DNA of 64,000 bases from Lutjanus erythropterus (taxonomy: Eukaryota; Chordata; Actinopteri; Lutjaniformes; Lutjanidae): positions 15,469,695 to 15,533,694 of the forward strand of contig CM034606.1 of the NCBI GenBank assembly GCA_020091685.1, read 5' to 3'. Made by a program: the position numbers and the translations under genes. Each line of letters opens with the position of its first letter. Within the stretch, counting starts at the first letter, position 1. A model generated the notes under the pieces. The model did not search any database and was not told the origin of the DNA. It worked only from the letters and a program-made list of their open reading frames with translations. This document shows positions 13,163 through 24,867 of the stretch, piece after piece.

Positions 13163-13484
13163 ATTAACACTATATTTGAAGGGCTGTGCATAAGACTGAA
13201 ATAACACTGCCATAAACATGACATGACACCTGTTATAATATGGTAAGTCCAGATGAATGTTTATGACTATTGTCCTACGGTCGTTTTTAATACAAAGCTG
13301 ACATTGTCATAACAAAGACCTTATCGTCTAGGTTAAAGACATCATAGCAAAGACGTCTCAAACTTTGCATTAAAAATGATAGAACTGACTGAATGACACA
13401 TAATGACAACAGTCATAAACAATCATAAAGACCCATGATGGTGTCATGTCAGTCTTATGAACGCCCCTTCAAATAAAGTGTTAC
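13163..13484. mobile_element. MITE with long inverted repeats
   Basis: The left arm (TTAACACTATATTTGAAGGG onwards) and the right arm (ending CCCCTTCAAATAAAGTGTTA) are near reverse complements over about 45 bp, including CATAAGACTGA/TCAGTCTTATG. Similar ends are common in fish non-autonomous DNA elements. No coding capacity. Confidence 0.7.
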
Positions 13485-13509
13485 CATATTTATGCTTCTG
13501 TGCCAGTTG

Positions 13510-13910
13510 AGCCCATTCTCATGAACACAACATCTTAAGAACACTTTGGTAGAATTTCTTCAAACTTGGTATAAATGTCCTCTTGGACTCAAGACATTTT
13601 GGTGGCTAAAGGTCAAAGTTCAAGACGTTACATCCATCCTATTCCTGTAAATGTGATATCTCAGGAACACCTGGAGGGAATTTCATTACATCCTGCACAA
13701 ATGCCCACCTGGACTCAGGGATGAACTTATTAGACTTTGGGGTCAAAGGTCAAGGTCACTGTGGCCTCACAAAACACATTGTTTTGCCATAACTTAAGAA
13801 TTCATGCACTAATTCTGACAAAATTTCACACAAATGTCTAATAAGATAAATGATATAATTTTATATACAAAAGGTCAAAGGTCAGCTTCACTGTGACATC
13901 ATGATGTTCG
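13510..13910. repeat. Degenerate tandem interspersed repeat with AGGTCA motifs (3 units)
   Basis: Three diverged units of roughly 110-140 bp share the order: AAGAACAC/AGGAACACC, AATTTCNTN, ACAAATG, GGACTCA and then AAAGGTCAAAG. It resembles a repeat widespread in percomorph genomes. Each unit carries a direct repeat of AGGTCA-like half sites with 1-bp spacing (13610-13622, 13740-13752, 13872-13884). Confidence 0.6.
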
Positions 13911-14159
13911 GTTCTCTATCTATCAGTACTTTGTACTCTGTAGTCTCTAACTGTAGACAGGATGTTTCTCACTGAAATAAAATCACTGGAATCATACATG
14001 TCAATACAGTGATAAAAATACACTACCTTTTAATAAATTTCTTTAAAGTCTTATATATCACTATATATATTATACAGTGATGGATGTAAACTGGAGCTTG
14101 ACTGGTTGGTGGCGGCCACTGCAAGGTGATAATTTCTTTATACATAACTGACTGAAATG

Positions 14160-14490
14160 TTTGGTAGCACCTTATTTTAACCAGCTCTTATTTATCATTC
14201 ATAAGCAGTATATAGACCATTTATAAACTATATAACAGTAGGCCTGCATTCATTTGGCAAACACAATAGTAAGAGCTACATGTCATCAAAACTGGAAGTG
14301 CAGGCCTTTGATAACAACTGTAACTCCACCTATGAAGCTTAATTAGATATAATTATATAGTTATACGTCTGCAGGAGGTCATTTATAATTAGCTTGATTT
14401 ATTCATACTTGTGTATAAACTGTTAATACATTTGTTATCAAAGTTTGTTAATACTATAGAAATTTAGTGTGTAAATAGTAACAACATGCA
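14160..14490. mobile_element. Probable DNA-element fragment
   Basis: The left edge (GGTAGCACCTTATTTTAACC, 14162-14181) resembles the terminus of fish non-autonomous elements that begin GGTAACACTTTATTTTAA. The right boundary is not clear. Confidence 0.35.
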
Positions 14491-14611
14491 CATTGTTTAT
14501 ACACGGTGGACGGCCCAGACAGGTATTAAACCATTACTAATATTCTTCCATAGCAACTACTGTATATTTTAGCTGTCCTGAGTAAAGCACATAATTGGAG
14601 CTGTTAGAGGC

Positions 14612-14635
14612 CAGCAGCAGCAGCAGCAGCAGCAG
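14612..14635. repeat. (CAG)8 trinucleotide repeat
   Basis: Eight uninterrupted CAG units in non-coding sequence. Confidence 0.95.
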
Positions 14636-15012
14636 ACGACTGAGAAGTAGTGAAGTGGATTGTGCATAACTGAAAGAATGTGACATATTGCATAAGAGTA
14701 GAACAAACCCTGCCCAGATAAATGAAGCTAAGAACAAGCTAGTTAATTGTTAAGTACAATGGTGCTTTCACTAATCCAGCAGGCAGACATGCTACTGTAC
14801 TGTGTTAATGGAAGAACAGCAGTCTCACATTGGCAGCAGGGCGACTGTTCCAAACCACTTCATCTGTCCTCTTCCAGTCTGGTTACCATACACCTATGCT
14901 GGTTTTGGACAACACAAACTTTGGAATAGGAAAAGCATAATTCTCTCCTCTCACCGTGTCTCTGTGTGTCTCTCTCTCATGCACATTACCCCACACATAC
15001 CCATTTGCACAG

Positions 15013-15209
15013 ATGAAAAATGTCAAGGGCAGACCACCTGGCTATTCCATGCCTGGTCAGAGGAAAATCTTCCCGTCTTCATCAATGAGGCGCAGTGTGC
15101 AGAGCGTGCTCTGTCCCACTCACATATCACAGCCATTAGACAGGCATGTGCTGGGCTGGCTCCAGGGCAGTGCCTGCCTGCTGCTCCGCTCACTGGAGTC
15201 CCATTCAAG
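15013..15209 (+). other. Exon-like GC-balanced block with splice signals
   Basis: A pyrimidine-rich run and TTTGCACAG acceptor (AG at 15011-15012) precede 197 bp that are open in at least two plus frames and end CAAG|GTAATC (donor at 15210). Base composition is richer in GC than the neighbours. No protein family is recognised in any frame. It could be an unannotated or lncRNA exon, or chance. Confidence 0.25.
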
Positions 15210-15379
15210 GTAATCTACACCAAGCCAACCAATTTCACAGGTGCAAAAATGTGTAACAAGGAGAACTTGAAACATTATTGCAGTGTTCAGATGATCCTTG
15301 GGTGAATTCAGCAGCGCGGAAAGGTCTGTTTTACACGCCCCGACACTGTTGTGTCAGGTAAGAAAAAGCAATAAAGTAC

Positions 15380-15500
15380 ATCAGGTGGGTGTTCTTAACC
15401 TTTTCCACTCAATGACCTGGCACCCTGCCTCATTTAGATATAGTGTCATATAGTTACCCACAGGAAACAGTGTTTTATTAAAGAAGCAAAATAGAAACAG
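15380..15500 (+). mobile_element. hAT terminal fragment
   Basis: Sequence beginning near 15380 (TGGGTGTTCTTAACCTTTTC) resembles hAT termini of the GTGGTTCTCAACCTTTT type, followed by CAATGACC. The other end is not identifiable. Confidence 0.35.
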
Positions 15501-15511
15501 AAAAACAGACG

Positions 15512-15633
15512 TTTAGGCAGCCAGGTAGCTCATTTGGTAGAGCATGCTGCATGACACCCATGCACTCTTTCTCCCCCTTTCCTGTCATGTATTCAGTTGT
15601 CCTATCAATAAAATCATGAAAAGGCCCCAAAAC
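15512..15633 (+). mobile_element. tRNA-derived SINE, internally deleted
   Basis: The head carries a tRNA A-box-like GGTAGCTCATTTGGTAGAGC (15524-15543). The tail TTTCCTGTCATGT...TCCTATCAATAAAATCATGAAAAGGCCCCAAAA is of a kind seen in percomorph tRNA-SINEs. The region expected to hold the B box is deleted, so it is not a functional tRNA gene. Confidence 0.65.
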
Positions 15634-15834
15634 AGAGAAACAGCCTGCTTATGTATGTTTTGCTTTTGTTATAAATATATCAAACATAGCTGCTTTAAGT
15701 TATCAGTTTGGCCTCAATAATGGTCTATGATTATATGTTAAAATAAGGTGACATTGTGAAAGTGGTCGCTCATAGTTAGAGAATTATCACCTGAATCTGC
15801 AGCTTGTCTTTACAGAGCTTTATAGAGGGTTTCA

Positions 15835-16105
15835 CTTGACTGTCTGCCCTGTAGCTTACTGTTTTGATTCACTGTCACTGCTCTCTTAGTATTTTCGACA
15901 GCTGCAGGTGGCTGTTTTCAGTAATAAAAGCATTTAAAAACCAACTGCATGCCACCTGCTCAACACCAAACAGCAGACAGACACCATTAGGGACTAGCTA
16001 GTGATCATAGTGGAGTATTTAGCAGCTAAAGAGCCAGGTACACCAAAGCAGAGCTAAAAGAGAGGTCATATTGGACTTATATTTATCAGGTGGCCAAAAA
16101 CACTC
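15835..16105 (+). repeat. Unclassified interspersed repeat, family R6 copy A
   Basis: Shares stretches such as TTACTGTTTTGATT, CACCAAAC and AGCAGCTAAAGAG with the reverse complement of 56915-57310. Boundaries are approximate. Confidence 0.4.
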
Positions 16106-16178
16106 CAAATAAATGAAAATGTTGTTTGGTAACATCTGAATGAGTAAAAAAAAATGAACCATTTGCTCGCCATATCAA

Positions 16179-16600
16179 CTTAAACACACTATATGTACGA
16201 TAACAAAAGATGTAGTTTGATGACCTTGTTAAGTAGCATGGGGTCATGGGAGTTTTTTTTCTTCAATGTTAAACAACACCCATTGCAGATGAAAATTTCT
16301 CTGACATATCTCAGGCAGAAATCATGTTCATGAACAAGGTAATATTAAGATTTATTCACACTGTGTTTAGTCACTTTGGCAGACTTCCTTCCTCACTCTC
16401 TGATGTATCTGATGTATTCTGTGTTTTCATAGAAGTCATAGCAACTAGCACCTAGTAGCAAATGCACCATTACCACAAATAAATAGCAGATTTCCCTGGG
16501 TTTGAGCAATGCTGGAAAGTATTGACTCAACTAAATATATAACATATGCCTTGTGTTTTTAGGCGTTCAATGCAGAAATACTACATATTATAGCTTTAAA
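16179..16600 (+). mobile_element. Unclassified TIR element, family R1 copy B
   Basis: 422-bp second copy of the element at 8332-8763, same orientation. Shared landmarks include ATAACAAAAGA near the start, GACTTCCTTCCTCACTCTCT in the middle and ACATATTATA(A/G)CTTTAA at the end. Terminal inverted repeats are more decayed than in copy A. Confidence 0.65.
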
Positions 16601-19019
16601 ATTGTTGATATGTCAATGTTGTGCTTCCACTACCAACAAGTAGGCATAAATATCAGTTCCTGCAGGTTTGAACATTTGTTTAAGGTGAGTTGCACAACCC
16701 AAACAAAAAATAATGTATTTCTGCACCAAAAATAAGTTCTTTTTTTAAGTGTGTAGTAATCTGCACTTCATATTAGAGTTAATTTCAGTAAGTTTTATGA
16801 GATCTTGATTTTTATGATTGTCTCTGTGTGGCTCATCATAGTTGCATTCAACTTTCTTTTTGTTTATTTTATGTTGTTGGTAACATTGATTTTGTATTGT
16901 GTCCTGTGAGTCATAATGGCTTCTGTCTGTTTTCTGGGCACACGCGCTAACATTTCCCTTCCCCTTTTTCCCCGTTTTGATCTCCGTCGTGGGTGACCCG
17001 AATGAGTAGGGAATTCAATTTTCAGACTAAAAAAAATTACATTGAGAATAACCGCCTAGAAAATAATGAAAATAATTTAGCCTGGCAAAAAAGTGTGCCA
17101 TGATCCAAATGGCGCACACTGTATGATGTTTTATTCAGCCCATACAGTCATGAAAGTCACCACAGTGTGTCCATACAGCGTATGTAGACATAGAGAAAGA
17201 GCTGCAGGCTCTGACGTGTGTGAGCCAGAGTTCCTGGTTGTAAACAGATCTGTCTCAGAGAGGTGAGAAAACAACCTGAGCAGCTGTGGTTCCCTCTGCA
17301 GCAGAAACAGACTCTCCAAAGCGCCAAAGATCATACAATAGCGGCTGTTTTTGGAGGGAATTACAATATAGCTTCTATTGTGGCACTGTTGGCATTTCCT
17401 AGACAAAAGTTAAAGAATTTCTGTCTCTCTGTGCCGTGTCATGTTAGATTAGCAGGCTAAACATGGTACTTATTGTAATTAATCTAAATCCATCCAGATG
17501 GGGAATGGTTTCAGTTTCATCTACTACAAGGAAGAGCTATTAGATGTTGTTTCCTTTGGAATTTTTCTCTCATTCCCTCTTTCTTTTTTGGTGACAGTAC
17601 AAGTGTCCTTCTCCTGACAGCAGATTTGAGGACAGGCTCTGAGTCACCATACAGCTGTTCTGCTCCCTCCACGCTGGGTGTTGACAGATACACTCTCTGT
17701 CCCTCTTTTGATCTGTCTCTTCACCTTCACTTCTGACCTCATCCTTCTGTGATTGTCTCTGTCTCCACGTTCGGGTCCTGGGTCACTGTGCTGATTATTG
17801 TTGCACTCTGGTTACACTTTGTGTCATTTGTTAAAATTTCCAAAAAACGGTCTCCTCCCTTCCTGAACCTGACTGCTGTCATCCTGTATGTATGGCTTTT
17901 TATAGCACTAATTGTTTCCATTGGATACGGTGTATTACACATTAGGCATGGTGCTGTGGCACTATGAACACACAATAACCACTTTGTCCTGTCTTTACAA
18001 AATTTGATAGGTTCAGAATCAAATACACCCATTAATAAATTAAGGCTAAAACTCCTCTGCCTTGAAATAAACCAGAAATAAATGTACTGAGTTCTTTTTC
18101 TTTCATGTTTTGCCATTGGATAAACTCAAAAAGATGATTTGATTCTGACAACTGTCTGGAAAACTTCATTGATTAGATCGATCATTGCTGCTGGAAACGG
18201 AGAGTTCCCCTCTATAAAACCTCATTCTTTAACTGCAGAACTTTCAAAGTGGAATTTTGGCACAGTGTGATCCCCTGCACAGCTACAGGACCATATTCAA
18301 TAACCTCTTTCTTTCATATTCTGCAAGATCCCAGACAAATTTATTAAGGTCTCTGTATGGGTCTGAGCTTCCAGATGAAATGGTCTCCTTCACTTGAACC
18401 ATCCCACAGTTTTCTGTGCATTATCCTGCCACTCTTGTCCATAAAATGCAAACCAGCTTTTCGAACATGTGGACACTGACGCTGTGCTGCCAAAACATTA
18501 TTGCACAAATCTGTCTCCTCCTCAATAGAGTTCCCCTTCCTCTCCGCTCTCACCCTCTCACTCCCGCTGTGGTCTCACCTCTCTTTTCCCTTCCTTTACT
18601 CTCCGAAAATGTCAAATGGATTTCTGCTGATGGCTGACGAGCGCGCTAGTTTGTCTCCATCACGGTTAGGAGGTGATGGGACATTTGGAGGACAGTTAGA
18701 GCTCATGTTGGTTTGAGTCAGAGAACAGGAGAAGGTGTAATTTCCTGAGTCTAAGACCCAGGTGGGCTCTAAAAATAATGTAGGCTCGCGCTTACAGTTT
18801 GGAAAATGACTGGTTGATTAAAGGTGCCTGAGCCAAGAATTCTGTGATCTGCTCTGGGGCCACCCTGTGCAGCTCGATGAGTCGACCATGGCACTAGACG
18901 GGCAAGTTTTGAAAAAAAACGAAGCAAAAAAGGAGGCGGGGGAAAAACGGATAAATAGGGCATAGTAAGAATATAAAAATACATTTGTAGGATCAGGGTT
19001 GGGAGTAGGGTAGGGTGTC
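16601..19019. other. Intergenic sequence, no gene seen
   Basis: No supported exon. Open frames of 60-125 codons occur on both strands (for example 17739-18116 minus) but show no recognised domain and no plausible splice partners. The stretch 17070-17460 may be an old repeat. Confidence 0.4.
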
Positions 19020-19200
19020 ATTTAAAAAATTACAATAACAGTACCTTTTAAGTGATACCAACTAACACCAGTGGATGCCTTTTTTCTACTTAATTTAACA
19101 CATATCATAAGAGTGGAGGCATTCCTGAAATAATCCTGCCGGCATTGTATGTATTTATTGTTATGCATGCATTTTATAGCCATAAATGCAGAAATACAGC
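19020..19200 (+). repeat. Interspersed repeat fragment, similar to 44870-45000
   Basis: AAAATTACAATA, GTACC, GATACCA and AAGCATTCCTGAAA-type landmarks occur in the same order in both places. Boundaries and family are not known. Confidence 0.4.
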
Positions 19201-21623
19201 ATTTACATTAGCATTACAGCATCTGAGCTAAACAGCTCAGTGTAGCAATGCTCCTCCTCTATTTTAATAATGAAAATTAATTCACATATTTCTGATAAAC
19301 ATGAGTCTTATGGGAACATATAGAACAACAGATAAGCCCACCCAATTGCCCATTTGAAAAATGTAGTCAATAATTTAACCAAGTACCACAGCATCACCAC
19401 CTTCAGTCCCAAAATATTTTCTGCAGCAGCGATTGTAGTAGGCTAATCTTGTCTGGGTAAGCTGGGCTCAGATATACCTTAGATTCACCCCTTCCGAGAA
19501 TCGGAGGAGAAATCAGGTCTGTGACCTTGGTCGGTAACAATGTTCAGTCAGGTTATCTTTTAACGTGAGGGGTTTACAGATCCAGTCTCAAACTGCCCAA
19601 ACTGCTTGTGGACTCACCAGAGCTGCCCTGATAACCTTCAATCATGTTTGATATTTTACGAGTACAAATCTTGAAGGTGTTGTGAAGCAGCGATAAACTG
19701 TAACCCTTGAGGTGTTAGCTAGCATGCTACTATTGACAGATATTAAAACTGTCAGTTAAAATCTCACCTCCAGTTCTCACTGAAGAGTAGAAAAGCTGTG
19801 TTGAAAGCGTATCTCCAAACATTTTCTCATCCAGATTATTTTGTTTTTTCTCACTGCCAACTATTGCTCCATCAAAGCTGTTGCACCACTCCATTTTGTT
19901 TACATCTGCGTCCCCGTGAGATCACATGAAATCACGTTCCCTGTTAAGATTGCATGAGATAATGCTCCCTCTGGCACGATAATCTGGATAATATCCTGTA
20001 GTGTGTGATGTGCCATTATTTTCAAATGTTCTAGTGCTTGTGTGTTGGAGATTTAAGAGATGAACATCTGTGCGCGTTGCAACCTGATTTTAAAATTGGG
20101 TAGGATTTTAAAACTCCTGCAGACCTAGAAGTTAGCTAACTTGATTTCTGTGTAGCTAACATTAGCAGTCGGTGTATTTAAATTAGATCTCAAGTTCTTG
20201 GATGATGACTACAGTTCGACAGCTGGAAGGCAGAACTTGCACTGTTCTGTGATATTGTTCCCCTTTTTTGAATGTAAAGACAAAATACTGGCAAGATTTC
20301 CACCAAGTGAAAGCATTTTTTCACTCGGGGCCATGACACTGAATTGGCAAGTACAAGATTAGCTGGTTTCACTCAAGACCAAGAAGTGATGTGTGAGACT
20401 CGTGTTGTAATGTGTGCACGTGTGCATGATAGTGTATCGTTCCTTACTTTAAAATGCATTTTTAAATTTTAATCCTACTAATAATCTCCATCTTTACTAA
20501 ATGTAGCTGCATTTTTCCCTTAACTATAATGGAATACAGTTAAGTTTATTTGTATCCGAATAACTCGTATGTAATCCATTACTCCTCAAGTCTATCTAGG
20601 ATCATCCAGGCCTCAGAGGAGTGACAGGAGATGACATGTCATGGTGTAATTAGATGTATATTGAGGCTGGGGAATTGATGATCATACACATGTACAGCTA
20701 CACACACAGGCAGGCACACACTGCTGTAATTAGCAGCATTTCTGTGTTTGGCCCTTTCCTGTCAAGCCTGGGCCAGAGCTCAGCGCAGGGCAGGAAGGCT
20801 GTCTGAGTGTGGAAAGCACAAAGCACTTCAAAGCAGCAGAAGACTGGCAAAGACAACAAGATGGCTGGGGAGATAGAGAGGGTGAGGCAGCGCATGGAGA
20901 GAAACCAGGGAAGAAGAATATCTCTCTAAATCACACTCCAGGGAGAGACAGCGAGACGAGGAGACAGAAGTAGATTGAATGCGCTGCATGCTGAAGTTAT
21001 TATCCTCTTTCTTTCACTTTTTTGTTCTTTCTTTGTTTCCCCACATCTTGTTTCTTTGCATTTGTGAGAATTGATGTTCATATGATTAGAGGAAGCTCTC
21101 TGGTAAACTATTCGTGTGTCTCTAGAGATTTCTAATGATAAAAAATGGCTGAAATTACTGTAAATGTTAATGTGCATGTCTGTCCTCCTGTCTGTCTCTG
21201 CTGTCTCTCTCACACACTCACACACTTCAGCTGCTCTGATTAAACTGGAGTAAAGTGGCCAGCAGTTCTGGGAAGAAGTGGGCATGGTTCTGTTCTGCGT
21301 GGCTGCTTCCAAGTACCTGTGATAATACAGACCCTGTGTGTATGTGTGCATGATTCATTCATTCATTTGTGCTCACAAGCTTGTGTGTGTAATGAGGCCT
21401 GACATTCACCTCCCAACAGAGAGTACAGCTCCATTATTTCATTTTTAAAAGCCTACAAGCTGTCGGGAGTTGTTGTTGTTGTTGTACTTGTCATCTTTGG
21501 CTCACACGCTTGTTTTTTCTTGTCTTTCTAAATGAGATGTGTGTGAATCTTTATCTGTTGTTGTCTGATTGTTTGATTAAAATCTACCTCAGTAGTGGCT
21601 CTCCAAGCAGATGTGAAACAGAG
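19201..21623. other. Intergenic sequence, no gene seen
   Basis: No supported exon or structured RNA. A (GTT)n run occurs at about 21470-21484. Confidence 0.4.
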
Positions 21624-21951
21624 TAGGGTTGCAGCTAATGATTATTTTCAATTGATTCATGTGCAGTTTATTTTAACGGATTAATCGATGAATTGTTTAG
21701 TCTGTAAAATGTCAAAAAGTTGTGAAAAATACCAAATGTGATCACTTCACCGTTCTTCTTCGGTCCAACCAACAATCCAAAACCAAAAGACTCTTCATTT
21801 ACTGCCATAAAAGACTTTTCATTTAAGAAGATGAAACCAGAAAATGTTTGACATTTTTGGTTGAAAAATGACTGAAACAGTTCTCAAAATAGTTGGAAAC
21901 TATTTATCTTTTTTTTAGTAGTCGATTAATCAACTAATCTCTGCAGCTCTA
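21624..21951. mobile_element. hAT-like non-autonomous element, family H1
   Basis: 328-bp element starting TAGGGTTGCAGCTAA and ending CTGCAGCTCTA, rich in GATTAATC-type sequence. Flanks AAACAGAG (21616-21623) and CAACAGAT (21952-21959) match at six of eight positions, consistent with an aged 8-bp hAT duplication. Related copies lie at 35627-36286 and 35643-35957. Confidence 0.7.
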
Positions 21952-24161
21952 CAACAGATTAAAAGTCAAAATCTACCCTCCCAGGTTCCTTTCAGAATAA
22001 TTTTGATAACACAAATGGGCTGACTTGTCAAACAAAGTATTCAGTGTCTTTGGCTCACACGCTCTGGCGTTTCTCCTCTGAGCTGAGGCACTGCTTCCCT
22101 TTAATCGTTGAAAATGTATGTCTTTATTAAATCATTAAAACATTAATTGTGATGCTGAAACAAAAGATGGCGGTTTATTAAAAACAGGCAAAAACAATCC
22201 TGCTGGATATATTAAGTTCCTTCAGCATTTCTGCCCAGATGATAGAACAATATGAGCCCTTCTGTTCTTTCCGTTATTAGTCTCAAGTTCTGCTCTTTTC
22301 ATGTTGCTCATTTCCCAAACGTTGATGCACGGAAAAAGAATTACAGATATTGTGTATCAGATAATCAATCACTGATTATGTTTCTCTTTATCTGAACTAT
22401 TGTTTTAACAAACACCCAAACCACAGTTCTAAATATTAGTGTTTTTTGGGGGGTTTTTTTAAGGAAAAGGGATAAACTTGCTTGTATTGCAGCCTTTTTG
22501 TCTTTTTCCAGCTTTTGTCTATTTTCATTACTCTGCCTTTAATTTTTGGATGTCCACTGGAGGGGGCAGTGGACACAGTTGATCTTTGGCATGTGGCTGA
22601 CCTGTCCTGCTTAGAGGACCCTGGAAGAGAGATGCTGCTTTTTCTAACAATAAAAGATTACCTCAATAATCTGTTAAAGTGGAAGAGATTTCCTCAAACC
22701 TTACAGAATTTGAGTTTCGTGCCTGTACTTTATGAAGAACAGATCTTGGCCAGTATAACGTGTTTTTGTGTGTATTTTCAATAAAAAAAAACACCTTGCA
22801 CTGTATGTTAGCCGTGCTAACTCATTCCTGCTACCCGTAAATGATGAGAAAGTGAGTTCTGCTTATGGAGAATTGGATGACAGGCTCCAGCATCGGCCCT
22901 CAGGACTCTGCCATCTGCTCTGCCATCTGAAGGCAGGAAACTGGCTGGCTTCATCCTACCTTCTACTATACACACCACCACCAGCCTGTACTGTCTGTAC
23001 TTCAGCCACAGCAAGAAATGAGCTCCCCAACAGCCTGAAATTCTGCTCTCGCTGTGGGCTACAACAAGGCACACTTGGCGGACGTCCCAAACCCTCACTT
23101 TCATTTATGATTACAGTCATTTTCATACGGTGAGAGTGAGAACGGTGTTACTGTCTGATTTAATGCAAGAGTCGTGCATTAGTCTGCTTCTCTGGAACTT
23201 GATTGTTTGCAATTATGAGGCTCATTTTGCGAAAGTTAAGGACCATTAGCGTGACAGTAATAAAAAATGTCTTCTGGTCTACCAGATGTGCACCTGGTGT
23301 TTCTCGTTGCACCAGGAGATCAGCAGTCCTCATTCGGAAAGAGCTGGATCCCTCCACCCTGTAAACAAACAGCAGCCAGATAACTGGCAGGCCGCGTCGC
23401 TGCAGGATGTTTGATGAAATAAGTGCATTTTAATCTGTGCAGAGACTTGGCTGCGAAAAGCTGATCTACAGCCAAACAGCACATCAGAACTTTGAGGGGG
23501 GATTTTATTTTTTTTTTCCTTATGTCTTTTTCTTTTCTTTCCCCTGACAGGCTCATTTTTCTTCTCTCAGTAGGGCGACTGCTGGTGGTGGTATCATTAC
23601 ACTCCACTACATTACAGAGCACTCTATCATGGGGCTCAATCCAACAGCTTTCACACTCGTTGCTGTCAGTATCACTGACGGCCAGGGCTTTACTGTGCAA
23701 AGTCCTGAAAGCTCATAAATTCTGTATGTTTAACAAGTCAACCTTTTGTGTCTGGTGTCTCACTGTGTGCCGTGTGGGCTGCCAATATTTTCAGAGCACC
23801 ATACCAGCAGCACGGCAGCACTATGTACACAAAATGCTTAAAAGCCATGACTGTCATCAACTGAGTGAGAAGTCTTTTATTTCAGTTTCTGTGTCCTCTG
23901 CTCACCCCAGCCTTCATTCAAGACAGAGTGGACACGGGTGTCTCAATACTCTAAAAACTCACCTATTATGTAAGAAGAACAGAGTCTTCTCTCTTTTTCT
24001 CCATCCGTCTCCCTCTCTCCTCCATCTCTCCTTCCTGGCAGGGAAGACTAATGCAGCGTCATCTGCCTCCTGGCAGGACCTTCTCTCTTCATTACTGGAG
24101 TAAGGCCTTTTTTCCTGTCACGTTTTCACTTGACTGTGAGTGGAGCAGCATGTGTACATCC

Positions 24162-24164
<3 letters not shown>
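21952..24164. other. Intergenic sequence, no gene seen
   Basis: Contains a 203-codon open frame (23492-24103 plus) that is low-complexity at its start, lacks recognised domains and has no clear partner exon; not accepted as a gene. Confidence 0.4.

Positions 24165-24210
<46 letters not shown>
24165..24210. repeat. (TG)23 microsatellite
   Basis: Uninterrupted TG dinucleotides. Confidence 0.97.
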
Positions 24211-24214
<4 letters not shown>

Positions 24215-24615
24215 CATAATTTACTCACTTCCTCTCATCATAATCAATACTGCCGAGCATAATCTGTGTTAACATCAGCAGGTGGAAAATTGTAGCTGTA
24301 GGAGAGAGCGGTGATGGTAGTAACACTTGTTTTAGCATCTGTAACTCAGCGGTTGATCATGTTACGTCTCTCAAACTTTGATACGCAATACCCATATTTG
24401 TCTGTTACAAATAAAACTCAATTGGACATCTACTACACAATCACAGATTTCTGTTGTTACAACCTACCCCACTACTGGGGAGAGATGTAACAATACGAGG
24501 TAATTTGCTCCAATTTATGAAAGAACTTTATTGAAGAATAAAGAATAAAGAGTTTTGAATGAAGCGAGCACCTTAGAGTGAATGAAAACACTTATTTCCT
24601 CTTAATCTTTAAATT

Positions 24616-24617
<2 letters not shown>

Positions 24618-24646
<29 letters not shown>
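24618..24646. repeat. (TG)14 microsatellite
   Basis: Uninterrupted TG dinucleotides. Confidence 0.95.
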
Positions 24647-24649
<3 letters not shown>

Positions 24650-24714
24650 TGGCAAATGTAGGTGGCTGCTCCTGGAGTAGAGGCTTTGTAGGCCCAGAAC
24701 TGAGTAGAGATGTT

Positions 24715-24867
24715 AATGATTAATCATTAAGTGATTTATTGCCATTAAGAGTTTAACTTATTAAAACGTATTTATTGATAATTAATTGATAGTCTAGAAA
24801 TGGCAGTAATTGTACGTAATTTGACATGTTGAATAAAGAAATGTTGATTAAGGAAGGTGCAACCCTA
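24715..24867. mobile_element. hAT-like element fragment, family H2
   Basis: Starts TAGAGATGTTAATGATTAAT and ends GGTGCAACCCTA. The left terminus matches the reverse complement of the sequence ending at about 44235 (ATTAACATCCCTA), so these are two copies of one family. The flanking 8-mers agree poorly. Confidence 0.45.

Noticed and set aside
15512..15633. tRNA gene suggested by an A-box match
   Set aside because: No B box or complete cloverleaf; the tail matches a SINE.
17739..18116. 125-codon minus-strand open frame
   Set aside because: No domain, no ATG context or splice pair that links to another exon.
23492..24103. 203-codon plus-strand open frame, the longest outside the two genes
   Set aside because: Begins with low-complexity Phe/Leu/Ser sequence, has no recognised domain and no matching exon; chance is more likely.
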